DNA of 64,000 nt from Mycobacterium sp. E2733 (GTDB lineage: Bacteria > Actinomycetota > Actinomycetes > Mycobacteriales > Mycobacteriaceae), in NCBI RefSeq assembly GCF_001667585.1, contig NZ_LZJZ01000135.1, forward strand, positions 39,697 through 103,696. Direction: 5' to 3'. The translations under genes were made by a program, and so were the position numbers. Position 1 is the stretch's first letter. Every line of letters starts with the position of its first letter. The notes beneath the pieces were generated by a model that was given only the letters and a program-made list of their open reading frames with translations, was not told the DNA's origin and searched no databases. Of the stretch, positions 1 through 8,064 are shown piece after piece.

Positions 1-1295
1 TACGGCTGCACGGCTTGGTGTGCGGTGTTGAGCCAGTTGGTCGCCGCCGCCGGATCGCCGGTTTCGACGTACCACTGAACCAGCGCGTACTGGCGACGCC
101 ACGGGAAGGCGGTCGCCCCCGGCGCCACATCGGCGAGGGCGCCGTCCAGCGCATGCATGATGGCCAGCATGCGGCCCGCTCCACGCGGAAAGGCGTCGAC
201 CGCCTTGGCGATCCCCTGGGCGGTGGCCGCGTTGACGACGGGCAGCACGTCGGACCCGCCGACATATCCGAGCGGTGACGGGTTGAGGTTCCCGACGGCC
301 AGATAGCGCACCAGGTCCAGATAGTTGAACGTGTGGTTCTCGGTCCCGGTCGGTTGCACGCCAACCGCTTTGGTGATGGCCGCCCCCACGGCGCCCCCCG
401 AGCCGACCGGGCACGTCGCCATGATGCGGCAATGCGTCCCCATTCCGTCGACGGTGGCGTCCGCCAGCGCCCAGCTGTTCCGGTCGGCGGAGCGCAGCCA
501 GTTCTGCCACCCGACCAGTACTTGCGCCAACGCCTCGGGCGGGAAATTGAGGTTCACCACGTCCAGATCCGTCGTGGGAAAGGTGGCGAAGGTCAGCGAG
601 GTGGTCACGCCGAAGTTGCCGCCGCCGCCACCGCGCAACGCCCAGAACAGATCGGGGTTGCTGGCGTTGGACGCGGTCACGGCCTGACCGCCTGGCAGGA
701 CCACCGACGCCGATAACAGTTGGTCACAGAGCAGCCCCGCGTGGCGGGAACTGGCGCCCAGACCCCCGCCCAGGGCGTGACCGGAGGCACCGACCGACGG
801 GCAGGTCCCCGTCGGGATGCCCCGGCCGGCGCCGGCCAACGTCTCGTGCATCGCGTACAAGCTCGTCGCGGGCGTCACCGTGACGTTCCCGGTGCCGGCG
901 TCGTAATTGACTCCCCCCGGCAGTTGACGCAGGTCGAGCACCATGACGCCGTTTGCGGTGGAGGCGCCGGTGTAGGAATGGCCTCCGCTGCGCGGCGCCA
1001 CCTTTAGATTGTGGGCGGCGGCGAACGCCATGGCCTTTTGCACGTCCGCCGGCGACGTCGGGGTGACGATCGCGGCGGGTGTCGAGCCGTTGTAGTTGGT
1101 GTTGAACACCTGCTTGGCCGAGCCGAAAGCGCCATTGTCGGGCAGCAGGACTTGTCCACCGATGGCGGTGGACAGACTCTCCCACCCGGTGGGATTGGGA
1201 GCGGCGGTGGCCCGGGCGGAGCCGAAAACCGCACCGGCGGCCAACGCTCCGGCGGTACCCCGCAGGAACGTCTGGCGGGATATTTCACCCGCCAC
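1..1295 (-). CDS. Tat-exported FAD-binding oxidoreductase (BBE-like), C-terminus beyond the left edge
   Basis: FAD-linked oxidase of the PCMH/berberine-bridge-enzyme type, probably exported. The first residues read VAGEISRQTFLRGTAGALAA: a twin-arginine-like SRQTFLRG followed by a short Ala/Gly hydrophobic stretch. The flavin-binding part is clear: IVTPTSPADVQKAMAFA, then RSGGHSYTGAS, the usual flavin-attachment motif, then CPSVGASGHALGGGLG and FWALRGGGGGNFGVT. At least 431 codons lie in the window; the protein runs off the left edge with no stop. The GTG at 1295 was chosen because an in-frame stop lies 24 bases upstream and GGGAG sits seven bases before it. The substrate is unknown. It is divergent from the Sap-like membrane gene. 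Confidence 0.88.
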   Translation of the reverse strand, partial: MAGEISRQTFLRGTAGALAAGAVFGSARATAAPNPTGWESLSTAIGGQVLLPDNGAFGSAKQVFNTNYNGSTPAAIVTPTSPADVQKAMAFAAAHNLKVAPRSGGHSYTGASTANGVMVLDLRQLPGGVNYDAGTGNVTVTPATSLYAMHETLAGAGRGIPTGTCPSVGASGHALGGGLGASSRHAGLLCDQLLSASVVLPGGQAVTASNASNPDLFWALRGGGGGNFGVTTSLTFATFPTTDLDVVNLNFPPEALAQVLVGWQNWLRSADRNSWALADATVDGMGTHCRIMATCPVGSGGAVGAAITKAVGVQPTGTENHTFNYLDLVRYLAVGNLNPSPLGYVGGSDVLPVVNAATAQGIAKAVDAFPRGAGRMLAIMHALDGALADVAPGATAFPWRRQYALVQWYVETGDPAAATNWLNTAHQAVQP

Positions 1296-1538
1296 CGACG
1301 GGCTCCCGCGTCTGCCTCATGCCCTGCATTCTCGAACGCGTGACAACGAAAGCCGCGGCGCCCCATGCCGTGTGACCGGATCGAGACCGATACGAGCCAC
1401 CTCGGTGATGTGCCCGCCGAGCCCGGCGGGCGCCGCCTCGAACAGACACGCCGCTTGTCGACTCGTATTGTCTGCAGCATGATCGCCGCTTCGATGTTCA
1501 CGCCCGAGCAGTTCACTCGATAAGCGGGTTTCAGGCGC

Positions 1539-2222
1539 GTGGGTCCTCTTGTGCTGGCGCTTGCCGGTCTGGCGTTTCTCGATTCGTTGAACGTCCTCAA
1601 TCTCGGGGTGGTCTCGGCGGTCATCTTCGACAGCCGGTTGAATCGCCGGTCGCCGATTCCGGGCGCCCTGAGCTTCATCACGGGCGTGTTCGCCATGACA
1701 ACCACGTTCGGGCTGTGCATGGTACTGGGACTGAGCTTCGTGACTCACGTCGTCGGCTTCCACGTGACACCGGCCATCCGTTTTCGCGGCGAGTTGGTGC
1801 TCGGCCTCTTGCTGACCGGCCTGGCTTACTTCCCGTTGACCGCCCAATCATCGGCGCCCGGTTGGGCTTTGGCTGCGATGCGCGAGCGTCCGTGGCTGCT
1901 CGGGTTCCTCGGATTGGCGGTCGGTAGCGGGCAGGCGCCAACCGCTATCCCCTATCTCACCGGGCTGGCCATGCTCGCCGCCCTGCACCCGAGGCCGCCC
2001 TTCTGGCCGTTGGTCATCATCGTCTACTGGGCGATCGCCCTTTCCCCACCGCTGCTGATCCTTGCGCTCTCGATGAGACGAACCATGCGCGCCAAGCGCA
2101 TTCAGCGCAGGCTCGTCCGCGCCCTGACCCGCTACGGACCAATATCGGTACGGCTTTTGTTCCTGGTTTTCGGAATAGGACTGGTGGCGGATGCGCTCGT
2201 AAATCACAGCGCCCTGTGGTGA
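1539..2222 (+). CDS. Sap/GAP family integral membrane protein
   Basis: Polytopic membrane protein of about 227 residues resembling the GAP family (SfLAP domain). Members such as Sap are needed for surface display of glycopeptidolipid or sulfolipid in mycobacteria. About six hydrophobic segments are visible, beginning at LVLALAGLAFLDSLNVLNLG and ending in LLFLVFGIGLVADALV, and a positively charged loop (MRRTMRAKRIQRR) precedes the last one. The start is GTG with no strong Shine-Dalgarno sequence. No glycolipid cluster lies next to it; its neighbours are a secreted oxidase and a methyltransferase, so the cargo cannot be inferred. The family call rests on length, topology and the SLNVLNLG-type N-terminus. 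Confidence 0.8.
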   Translation: MGPLVLALAGLAFLDSLNVLNLGVVSAVIFDSRLNRRSPIPGALSFITGVFAMTTTFGLCMVLGLSFVTHVVGFHVTPAIRFRGELVLGLLLTGLAYFPLTAQSSAPGWALAAMRERPWLLGFLGLAVGSGQAPTAIPYLTGLAMLAALHPRPPFWPLVIIVYWAIALSPPLLILALSMRRTMRAKRIQRRLVRALTRYGPISVRLLFLVFGIGLVADALVNHSALW

Positions 2223-2261
2223 CGCGGCACCCTTTCTCATCTCTTGCATAGCGAGCTGCCA

Positions 2262-2277
2262 TACCTTGTTGCGTGTG
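2262..2277 (+). promoter_or_regulatory. -10 box for a leaderless start
   Basis: TACCTT at 2262-2267 is a TANNNT -10 element. Seven bases separate it from the GTG at 2275, which matches mycobacterial leaderless promoters where transcription starts on the start codon. This favours the GTG at 2275 over the upstream TTG codons at 2266 and 2269. Confidence 0.5.
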
Positions 2278-3048
2278 ACTGATCGTCAAGAGCGCGCGAC
2301 GTCCTTCGGCTCGATCGCCGAGGACTACGACGGCTTGCGTCCACAACCACCGCAGCTAGTCGTGGACTGGCTGGTGCCACCCCATTGCGGGGTGGCCGTC
2401 GACTTGGGCGCGGGCACGGGGCTGTTCACCCGCACACTCGTGCACAGGGCGGCGGAGGTCGTCGCCGTCGAGCCGGATGCGCGCATGCGGGCGGTACTCA
2501 CCGAGCGCTCCCCCGAGGTTCGTGTCGTCGAAGGCACTGGGGAGGCGGTTCCGCTTCCCGACCAATCCGCGGACGCAGTGTTTGTCTCGTCGGCGTGGCA
2601 CTGGATGGATCCCCAACGGGCCGTTCCGGAGATCGGGCGGGTGCTCCGCGACGGCGGGCGATTCGGTCTGATCTGGACCAGTCGGGATCGTGACGTGGAC
2701 TGGCTGCGCGACCTCGACCTGCTGCCGGGCGAGGACACACCCGAGGCCGAATCGCCCGACCGCTTTCGCCGGCGCCACGAAAACGTCGTGCTGCCGTATC
2801 CGCAGATCTTTCGCAACGTCGCCCGCGAGACATTCACGTTCGTGCGGACGATGAGCATCGACGACATCGTCGCGATGGTGGGCACCTACAGCCGCGTGAT
2901 CATCGCGGCTCCCGATGAACGAGCGCAGCGACTCGCCAATGCCCGCGCCGCCCTGAATGAGCGCTTCCCGCAAGCCGAAGCGGTCGACGTCCCCATGAAG
3001 TCGCGGTGCTGGCGCGCCGACCGGATCCCCCGCGGCGCCGAACGCTAG
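2275..3048 (+). CDS. Class I SAM-dependent methyltransferase
   Basis: Small-molecule methyltransferase of about 257 residues with a Rossmann fold. Motif I is VDLGAGTGLFTR near residue 38, followed by the acidic VVAVEPDARM strand, VEGTGEAVPLPDQSADAVFV, and FVSSAWHWMDPQRAVPEIGRVLRDGG, typical of Methyltransf_11-like enzymes. The first residues, VTDRQERATSFGSIAEDYD, match the usual beginning of this family. The substrate is unknown. The GTG start is preferred because of the leaderless -10 box upstream. It converges on the M42 peptidase gene with only 11 bases between the stop codons. Confidence 0.85.
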   Translation: MTDRQERATSFGSIAEDYDGLRPQPPQLVVDWLVPPHCGVAVDLGAGTGLFTRTLVHRAAEVVAVEPDARMRAVLTERSPEVRVVEGTGEAVPLPDQSADAVFVSSAWHWMDPQRAVPEIGRVLRDGGRFGLIWTSRDRDVDWLRDLDLLPGEDTPEAESPDRFRRRHENVVLPYPQIFRNVARETFTFVRTMSIDDIVAMVGTYSRVIIAAPDERAQRLANARAALNERFPQAEAVDVPMKSRCWRADRIPRGAER

Positions 3049-3059
3049 GCGCTAACGCC

Positions 3060-4295
3060 TCAGGCCTGGGGGCCCTCCGACGGTGGCCAAACCGAACCCG
3101 GCGATGCCTCGCCGGGGGAATCGTGTTCCCCACGGGCCAGCGGCACCCACCGCTCGCTCGGGGCGGGCTGCTCGGACGACGGGAAGTCCCGTAGCTTGCC
3201 CGACGGCTTGGCATCCCATTTGGCGAAGGTCAGCGGCGTCTGCAGCCAGCTGTGCAGCAGGCAGTACACCGCCTGCAGCGAATCCAGATGGGTGCGCTCC
3301 CAGCCGTGGCTGCCGTCGAGCCCGAAACCGACGAGCGCTGCGCGGGTGCCCGCGCCCGCCTCGATCGCCGCGGCGGCGTCGGAGCGGTAAAAGCGGAAGA
3401 CGTCCCGCGCACACGGGATGTCCTGCTCATCGGCGAGCCGGCACAGCTTCCGCGTCAGGTGATAGTCGAACGGACCGTGCAGATCGGCCATCGGAATCGT
3501 CACGCCGTCTTCGATGGAATGCTGGCCGGGCGCGCACACCGCGTTGTCCACCGAGACCAATTCGGCCACATCCGGGGGCAACCCGTGGCTCGCTCCGTGG
3601 CCGACCTCTTCGGTGATGGTGATCATGACCATCGTGCGATGCGGCAGCACCATCTTGTTCTCGGCGAAATTCTTGGCCAGCGCGAGCGCGATCGCGACCC
3701 CCGCCTTGCCATCGAGGTGGCGAGAAACGATGTAGCCGTCGGCGGTCAGTTCGGGGCTGGCGATCAGCGCGACGAAGTCGCCGATCTGCAGGCCGAGACG
3801 AACCAGGTCCTCCCGCGAGGACACCTTCCGGTCCACGCGGACCTCGACGTGTTCCCAGTCGGTCGGCTGCAGGTCGATCTCGTCACCGAAGGCGTGCCCG
3901 CTGGCCTTGAGCGGCATGACCGTGCCGGTGATGAATTCGTCGGGATCGTCGGAGAATATCCGCACCCGGGCGCCGGCGGCGAACCGAGCCGAGAAGGTGC
4001 CGACCGGAATCACCTCGAGACGGCCGTTGTCCTTGAGTCGCCGCACCATGCAGCCGATCGTGTCGGCGTGAACTACGAGCGCGCGGTCGACAGTGGCCGA
4101 TGCCCCGGGAAGCTCGGCGGTCAGCGCGCCGCGCCGGGTCAGGGAGAACGGCACGCCGAAGTCATCGAAGATGTCGCCGATGTGCTGCATCACCGCGTCC
4201 GTCCGCCCCGCCGGACTGGGTGTCTGCAGCAGCGCGAGCAGCGTGTCAACCATCCACGTGCGGTCGGCCTCGGCCATGGCCGCGCTGTGACGCAC
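3060..4295 (-). CDS. M42-family metallopeptidase, osmoprotectant NAGGN-system type
   Basis: Dinuclear zinc aminopeptidase-like protein of about 411 residues. The metal-binding set of the M42/M20 clan is visible: VVHADTIG, HLDGKAG, TITEEVGHGAS and the late FGLDGSHGWERTHLDSLQA. Its overall pattern matches the subfamily found beside genes for N-acetylglutaminylglutamine amide, a compatible solute, although none of those genes is in this window. The GTG at 4295 was chosen because GAGAGGAG lies five bases upstream; an in-frame codon 36 bases further upstream lacks such a site. The last 40 residues are Pro/Ser/Glu-rich and probably disordered. Assignment to the NAGGN subfamily is from recall of family resemblance; M42 membership is firm. 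Confidence 0.8.
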   Translation of the reverse strand: MRHSAAMAEADRTWMVDTLLALLQTPSPAGRTDAVMQHIGDIFDDFGVPFSLTRRGALTAELPGASATVDRALVVHADTIGCMVRRLKDNGRLEVIPVGTFSARFAAGARVRIFSDDPDEFITGTVMPLKASGHAFGDEIDLQPTDWEHVEVRVDRKVSSREDLVRLGLQIGDFVALIASPELTADGYIVSRHLDGKAGVAIALALAKNFAENKMVLPHRTMVMITITEEVGHGASHGLPPDVAELVSVDNAVCAPGQHSIEDGVTIPMADLHGPFDYHLTRKLCRLADEQDIPCARDVFRFYRSDAAAAIEAGAGTRAALVGFGLDGSHGWERTHLDSLQAVYCLLHSWLQTPLTFAKWDAKPSGKLRDFPSSEQPAPSERWVPLARGEHDSPGEASPGSVWPPSEGPQA

Positions 4296-4497
4296 GGTGT
4301 CTCCTCTCGAGTCGTCCGGAACCGCGTTCAACCTACCGCGTGATCAACGTCGACTCACCGGTCCGGGCACGCACCCGCGCCGCAATTAGGCGCCCCCTGC
4401 CCCCCGCTGCCATCACGGTAGAGCACGTCGCGCCCGGACGCCCGTTGGCGCAACTGGATTGGCTCACTCAAAGGTGACCGGCCTGGCTGATCAAGTG

Positions 4498-4926
4498 TCA
4501 CGGGTTCACGTTGGGACACACTTGCTTGATCCAGGCGGTAAGTGCCTCCCTGTTGGCGTTCAGGTCAGTATCGTTGGGCTGCGCGCCGACGGTCGTGACG
4601 AAGTGCTCGATCGCAACCTTTACCGGTTCGGGTGGGCCGTACTTTTCCAGCGTGTCGGCGAACTTGCGCGCATCCTCGGGTTTCTGCGCCACCATCAAAT
4701 TGTCTTTCGCGAAGGAAATGTCCAGGCAGGTGGATTGATCGAGGGGGCCGCCTGGCGTGGGGGGCGAGGGTGGCGTCGTCGTCGGCGGCGACGAACTGGG
4801 CGCCTGCGAACTCGAGGTCGCCGATTGGCCGGATGACGAGGCCGACGGTGACGTTTCGTTCGAGCACCCCGTTGCGACGATCGCGATGGCGACCACGCCC
4901 GCGATCTTGGTTCGGTCCAGCCGCAT
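4498..4926 (-). CDS. Small secreted lipoprotein
   Basis: Predicted lipoprotein of 142 residues. It begins MRLDRTKIAGVVAIAIVATGC, a classic lipoprotein signal peptide with an ATGC lipobox. A Ser/Thr/Pro-rich linker follows at about residues 25-60, then a compact domain with two Cys (DQSTCLDISFAKDNL and the C-terminal IKQVCPNVNP) that may form a disulfide. The ATG at 4926 is preferred over one 60 bases upstream because GGAGGA lies seven bases before it and the hydrophobic signal begins there. I do not recognise the domain. It should be anchored to the outer face of the plasma membrane. Confidence 0.8.
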   Translation of the reverse strand: MRLDRTKIAGVVAIAIVATGCSNETSPSASSSGQSATSSSQAPSSSPPTTTPPSPPTPGGPLDQSTCLDISFAKDNLMVAQKPEDARKFADTLEKYGPPEPVKVAIEHFVTTVGAQPNDTDLNANREALTAWIKQVCPNVNP

Positions 4927-5334
4927 CGGAGGCTCCTCCGTTCCCGAAGCGGTGTTTGCTGCATGCACCTTACCGGTAACTGGCATCGCCCGGCGCGATT
5001 TTGAATTGGTATTTGAGTCGGAGGAGCCCCGCTGTACCTAGGCAGGTGGGTCCCCACCGCGCGGTTTTATTGACCTAGGAAACCCTTGATCTGCGAACCT
5101 TTTCCGCCTGCGGGGTGCCGAGCGGACCCGATCCGCCGGTCCTGGGTCACTCGGTGCGTCACCCGATCAACATGAACCGCCAGGCTCGAAAGACGATTCA
5201 CGGAACATTTTCCGATGAATCACGCAATTTGCTGTCGAAGCGGTTATGCTCCGTCCACCTCTCAGCTTGCCAGCGGATGCGATGCCCGCGCGGAAGCCTG
5301 AGCGCTCAACGTGACCGTGAAGGGTGAGCAATTC
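4927..5334. other. Divergent intergenic region between two lipoprotein genes
   Basis: About 400 bases with no convincing gene, separating two divergently transcribed lipoprotein genes, so it should hold both promoters. It contains AT-richer patches, a short inverted repeat CGGAACATTTTCCG at 5201-5214 (5-bp arms) and a TATGCT hexamer at 5245-5250 that could be the -10 box for the plus-strand gene, leaving a leader of roughly 80 bases. No -35 at normal spacing was found. Confidence 0.45.
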
Positions 5335-6078
5335 ATGCGCCAACTGTCAGCCGCGATCTCCGTCGCGGCCATCGGGATTTTGATTGCCGGGTGCGGCGGT
5401 AGCAACGAGCGCGGCTCCGGCTCATCCACGACGACCTCCACCCGGCCCCCGGTCGCGCAGGCCGCGCTGCCGGGCTTCCTGCTCACCTCGGCGGACCTCG
5501 ACAGCGCCCTGGGCGCCACCGGATCGAAGAGCAAGGAAAAGAACGACAAGCTGAAGGACGACGCCGCGAACCAGCCGTGGCCCGCGGGCTGGAAATTCCC
5601 CGATGACTGCGTCTACGCCATCGGCCCCGGTCAAGCTCCCGTTTATGCCGGCAGCGGCTACACCGCCGTCAGCGGCGACGACGAAGTTGCGTCCCTTCCG
5701 AATTCCAACGAACCTGACCCCGAGGTGGAACAGGTGCTGGTGTTGTTCCCGACCGCAAAGGAGGCCAACGCCTTCTTCACCACATCGGTGCAGCGTTGGC
5801 CGGCCTGCGCGAACCGCCAATTCACCACCCCGGCCGGGCAGGACACCCCCGAGACGGGTTGGGAGGTGGGACCGGTCTCCAATGCCAACGGGACGTTGAG
5901 CACCACCCTGACGATGACAGCGCGCGACAACGGCAACGTCCTGCTGACCATGACGTGTCAGCGGGCGCTGACCGTGCGCAACAACGTGGCAATCGACGTC
6001 AGCGCGGTCCGCAAGGACCCGGCGGGCTTGGCCGTCAAGCTGGCCGGTCAGATCTCCGGCAGAGTCGACAAGCAATAA
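5335..6078 (+). CDS. Lipoprotein with PknH-like extracellular sensor domain
   Basis: Lipoprotein of about 247 residues. The start MRQLSAAISVAAIGILIAGC carries an IAGC lipobox; a Ser/Thr linker follows, then a domain resembling the PknH C-terminal extracellular fold (PF14032): LPGFLLTSADLDSALGATG, EQVLVLFPTAKEANAFF, WPACANRQFT and a late LTMTCQRALTVRNNVAIDVSA. The conserved Cys pair, likely disulfide-bonded, is present (WPACANR, MTCQR). In M. tuberculosis several stand-alone lipoproteins (Lpp/Lpq) share this domain; ligand unknown. The ATG at 5335 was chosen over a GTG 24 bases upstream because the signal peptide begins there. Confidence 0.82.
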   Translation: MRQLSAAISVAAIGILIAGCGGSNERGSGSSTTTSTRPPVAQAALPGFLLTSADLDSALGATGSKSKEKNDKLKDDAANQPWPAGWKFPDDCVYAIGPGQAPVYAGSGYTAVSGDDEVASLPNSNEPDPEVEQVLVLFPTAKEANAFFTTSVQRWPACANRQFTTPAGQDTPETGWEVGPVSNANGTLSTTLTMTARDNGNVLLTMTCQRALTVRNNVAIDVSAVRKDPAGLAVKLAGQISGRVDKQ

Positions 6079-6088
6079 CCCGGTACGC

Positions 6089-6970
6089 CTACGAGGCGGA
6101 CGCCAGGTCGGCGATCAGATCCGCCAGGGCGAGGATCCGCTCGGCGTTGCGGACGTGCAGGCTCTCGATCATGCGGCCGTCCACCGTGATGACACTGGTC
6201 CCCGCGGCGCGCGCCTCCTCGTAGGCGGCGACAACCTTGCGGGCGTCGGCGACTTCCTGCTGTGACGGACCGAACAGGTCGTTGGCCGGGCCGATCTGGG
6301 ACGGATGGATCAAAGTCTTACCGTCGAAACCCATTTCGCGGCCTTGCCGGGCCTCGGCACGAAATCCCTCTTCGTCGGTGATGTCGTTGAACACGCCGTC
6401 CAGGATCACCTTTCCGGCTGCCCGGGCTCCCAGCACGGCCAGCGACAACGCAGGCACGACCGGCGCCCGCCCGGGCACGTGCAATGCGTGCAGGTCGTTC
6501 ACCAGGTCGTTGGTGCCGATCACCAGCGCGGCCAATCGGCCGCTGGCCGAGGCGATCTCCTCCACCTTCAGGAAGGATCGCGGGGTTTCGATCATCACCC
6601 ACAGCTGCAACGACTCCGGTGCGTCAAGCTCGACCAGCGTTGCGGCCAGCGCCCGCACCTGCTCGCCCGACTCGATCTTGGGCACCAGCACCCCGTGGGC
6701 GGCCGAACCGGCTACCGCCGCCAGGTCCTCGCGGTGCCACTCGGTGTCCAAGCCGTTGATGCGCACCACCACCTCCCGCGACCCGTAGCTGCCTGGCGAG
6801 ATCGCGCCGCACACCGTGGCCCTCGAATCGGCTTTGGCGTCGGGTCCGACGGCGTCCTCGAGGTCGAAGATGAGCACGTCCGCGAGCAGCGATTTCCCCT
6901 TCTCCAATGCGCGGGGCTTGTTGCCGGGCAGGTATAACGCCGAGCGGCGCGGGCGCAGGGTCGGTGCCAT
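6089..6970 (-). CDS. CoA-ester lyase of the HpcH/HpaI aldolase - citrate lyase beta family
   Basis: TIM-barrel lyase of 293 residues that cleaves or forms C-C bonds in CoA thioesters such as citramalyl- or malyl-CoA. Diagnostic motifs: RSALYLPGNKPRALEKG at the N-terminus, VLIFDLEDAVGPDAKADSR (Mg2+ and substrate), VVRINGLDTEWHREDL, VLVPKIESGEQV, LWVMIETPRSFL and FDGKTLIHPSQI. Alpha and gamma citrate lyase subunits are absent nearby, so fermentative citrate cleavage is unlikely, as for other free-standing CitE-like proteins. It converges on the PknH-sensor lipoprotein with ten bases between stops. Exact substrate is not readable from sequence. Confidence 0.85.
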   Translation of the reverse strand: MAPTLRPRRSALYLPGNKPRALEKGKSLLADVLIFDLEDAVGPDAKADSRATVCGAISPGSYGSREVVVRINGLDTEWHREDLAAVAGSAAHGVLVPKIESGEQVRALAATLVELDAPESLQLWVMIETPRSFLKVEEIASASGRLAALVIGTNDLVNDLHALHVPGRAPVVPALSLAVLGARAAGKVILDGVFNDITDEEGFRAEARQGREMGFDGKTLIHPSQIGPANDLFGPSQQEVADARKVVAAYEEARAAGTSVITVDGRMIESLHVRNAERILALADLIADLASAS

Positions 6971-7131
6971 CCAGTGATTCGCTTCCTGTCGTCGGGCTCA
7001 GCGGGTGTGTGGTGAGCGCGGCATAGGCAGAAAGTACCCTTCGATCTCAGGTGGTGTAGTCGCGCAGCCGGTGGGCGGCGAACACCCGAAACCTTGCCGC
7101 CGCGGCGGCCGAATCCGGGAGGGAGCGACGA

Positions 7132-8055
7132 GTGTCATCACTTGGTTCGGCGCGCACCGAGGGCGACAGCTGGGATCTGGCTTCCAGCGTCGGGGCGACC
7201 GCGACGATGGTCGCCGCGTCCCGAGCGCTGGCCTCCCGCGAGCCGGATCAGCTGCTGGACGACCGGTTCGCCGAGCCGTTGGTGCGCGCGGTCGGGCACC
7301 CCTTCTTCGTCCGCATGCTCGACGGCGAAATTCCGCTCGACAACGACGACATGCCCCTGACTTTGCAGCAGCGTCGCGAGCAGATCGCCGTGCGAACCAA
7401 GTTTTTCGATGATTTCCTCACAACGGCGTCCAGCGCCGGGATACGCCAGGCCGTGATCTTGGCCGCCGGACTGGACTCCCGGGCCTATCGGTTGGCCTGG
7501 ACGGCGGGCACGGTGGTTTACGAGGTTGACCAGCCCGAGGTCATCGCCTTCAAGAGCGACACGCTGGCCCGAATCGGTGCCGAACCGGCCGCCGAACGCC
7601 GCACCGTAGGTATCGACCTGCGTGACGACTGGCCAACCGCGCTGCGCGCCAATGGCTTTGACACGACGGCGCCCACGGCCTGGATCGCCGAAGGCCTGCT
7701 CCCCTACCTGCCGCCGCAGGCGCAGGACCGGCTCCTGGACAGCATCACCGCGCTCAGCGCACCGGGCAGCCGGCTGGCCACCGAGAACATCACCGACATG
7801 GGCGTGTTCACCGACGAGCGTGCGCGTGCGATGCGCAGCACCTGGCGTAAGCACGGACTGGACATCGACGTCGCCGAGCTGGTGTGGGAGGGGGCGCGCC
7901 AACCCGCTGGGGAGCACCTGGCCGCCACGGGCTGGGTCGTCACCCCGCACCCCACCGAGCAGCTATACGCCCACTACGGCTTCGTCGCTCCCGACAACGA
8001 GGTGCTCAAGGAATTCCGGCACGCCATCACCTACATCAGCGCCGAACTGGGCTGA
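7132..8055 (+). CDS. TIGR00027-type SAM-dependent methyltransferase
   Basis: Methyltransferase of 307 residues in the large mycobacterial family related to leucine carboxyl methyltransferases. Visible motifs: SLGSARTEGDSWDLASSVG at the start, VRTKFFDDFL, AVILAAGLDSRAYRL (SAM binding), VYEVDQPEVIAFK, then TAWIAEGLLPYLPPQAQDRLLD, which are diagnostic of the subfamily. It probably O-methylates a carboxylate, but no mycobacterial member has a firm substrate as far as I recall. The start is GTG with GGGAGGGAG about six bases upstream. It converges on zwf. Confidence 0.88.
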   Translation: MSSLGSARTEGDSWDLASSVGATATMVAASRALASREPDQLLDDRFAEPLVRAVGHPFFVRMLDGEIPLDNDDMPLTLQQRREQIAVRTKFFDDFLTTASSAGIRQAVILAAGLDSRAYRLAWTAGTVVYEVDQPEVIAFKSDTLARIGAEPAAERRTVGIDLRDDWPTALRANGFDTTAPTAWIAEGLLPYLPPQAQDRLLDSITALSAPGSRLATENITDMGVFTDERARAMRSTWRKHGLDIDVAELVWEGARQPAGEHLAATGWVVTPHPTEQLYAHYGFVAPDNEVLKEFRHAITYISAELG

Positions 8056-8064
8056 ACGCGCCGC

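Noticed and set aside
3047..3060. Short hairpin AGGCG-CTAA-CGCCT between convergent genes
   Set aside because: Only five pairs and no T-run; too weak to call a terminator, although the place would suit one.
6086..6098. Short hairpin CGCCT-ACG-AGGCG between the sensor lipoprotein and CoA-ester lyase genes
   Set aside because: Five pairs, and it overlaps the end of a coding region; not distinguishable from chance.
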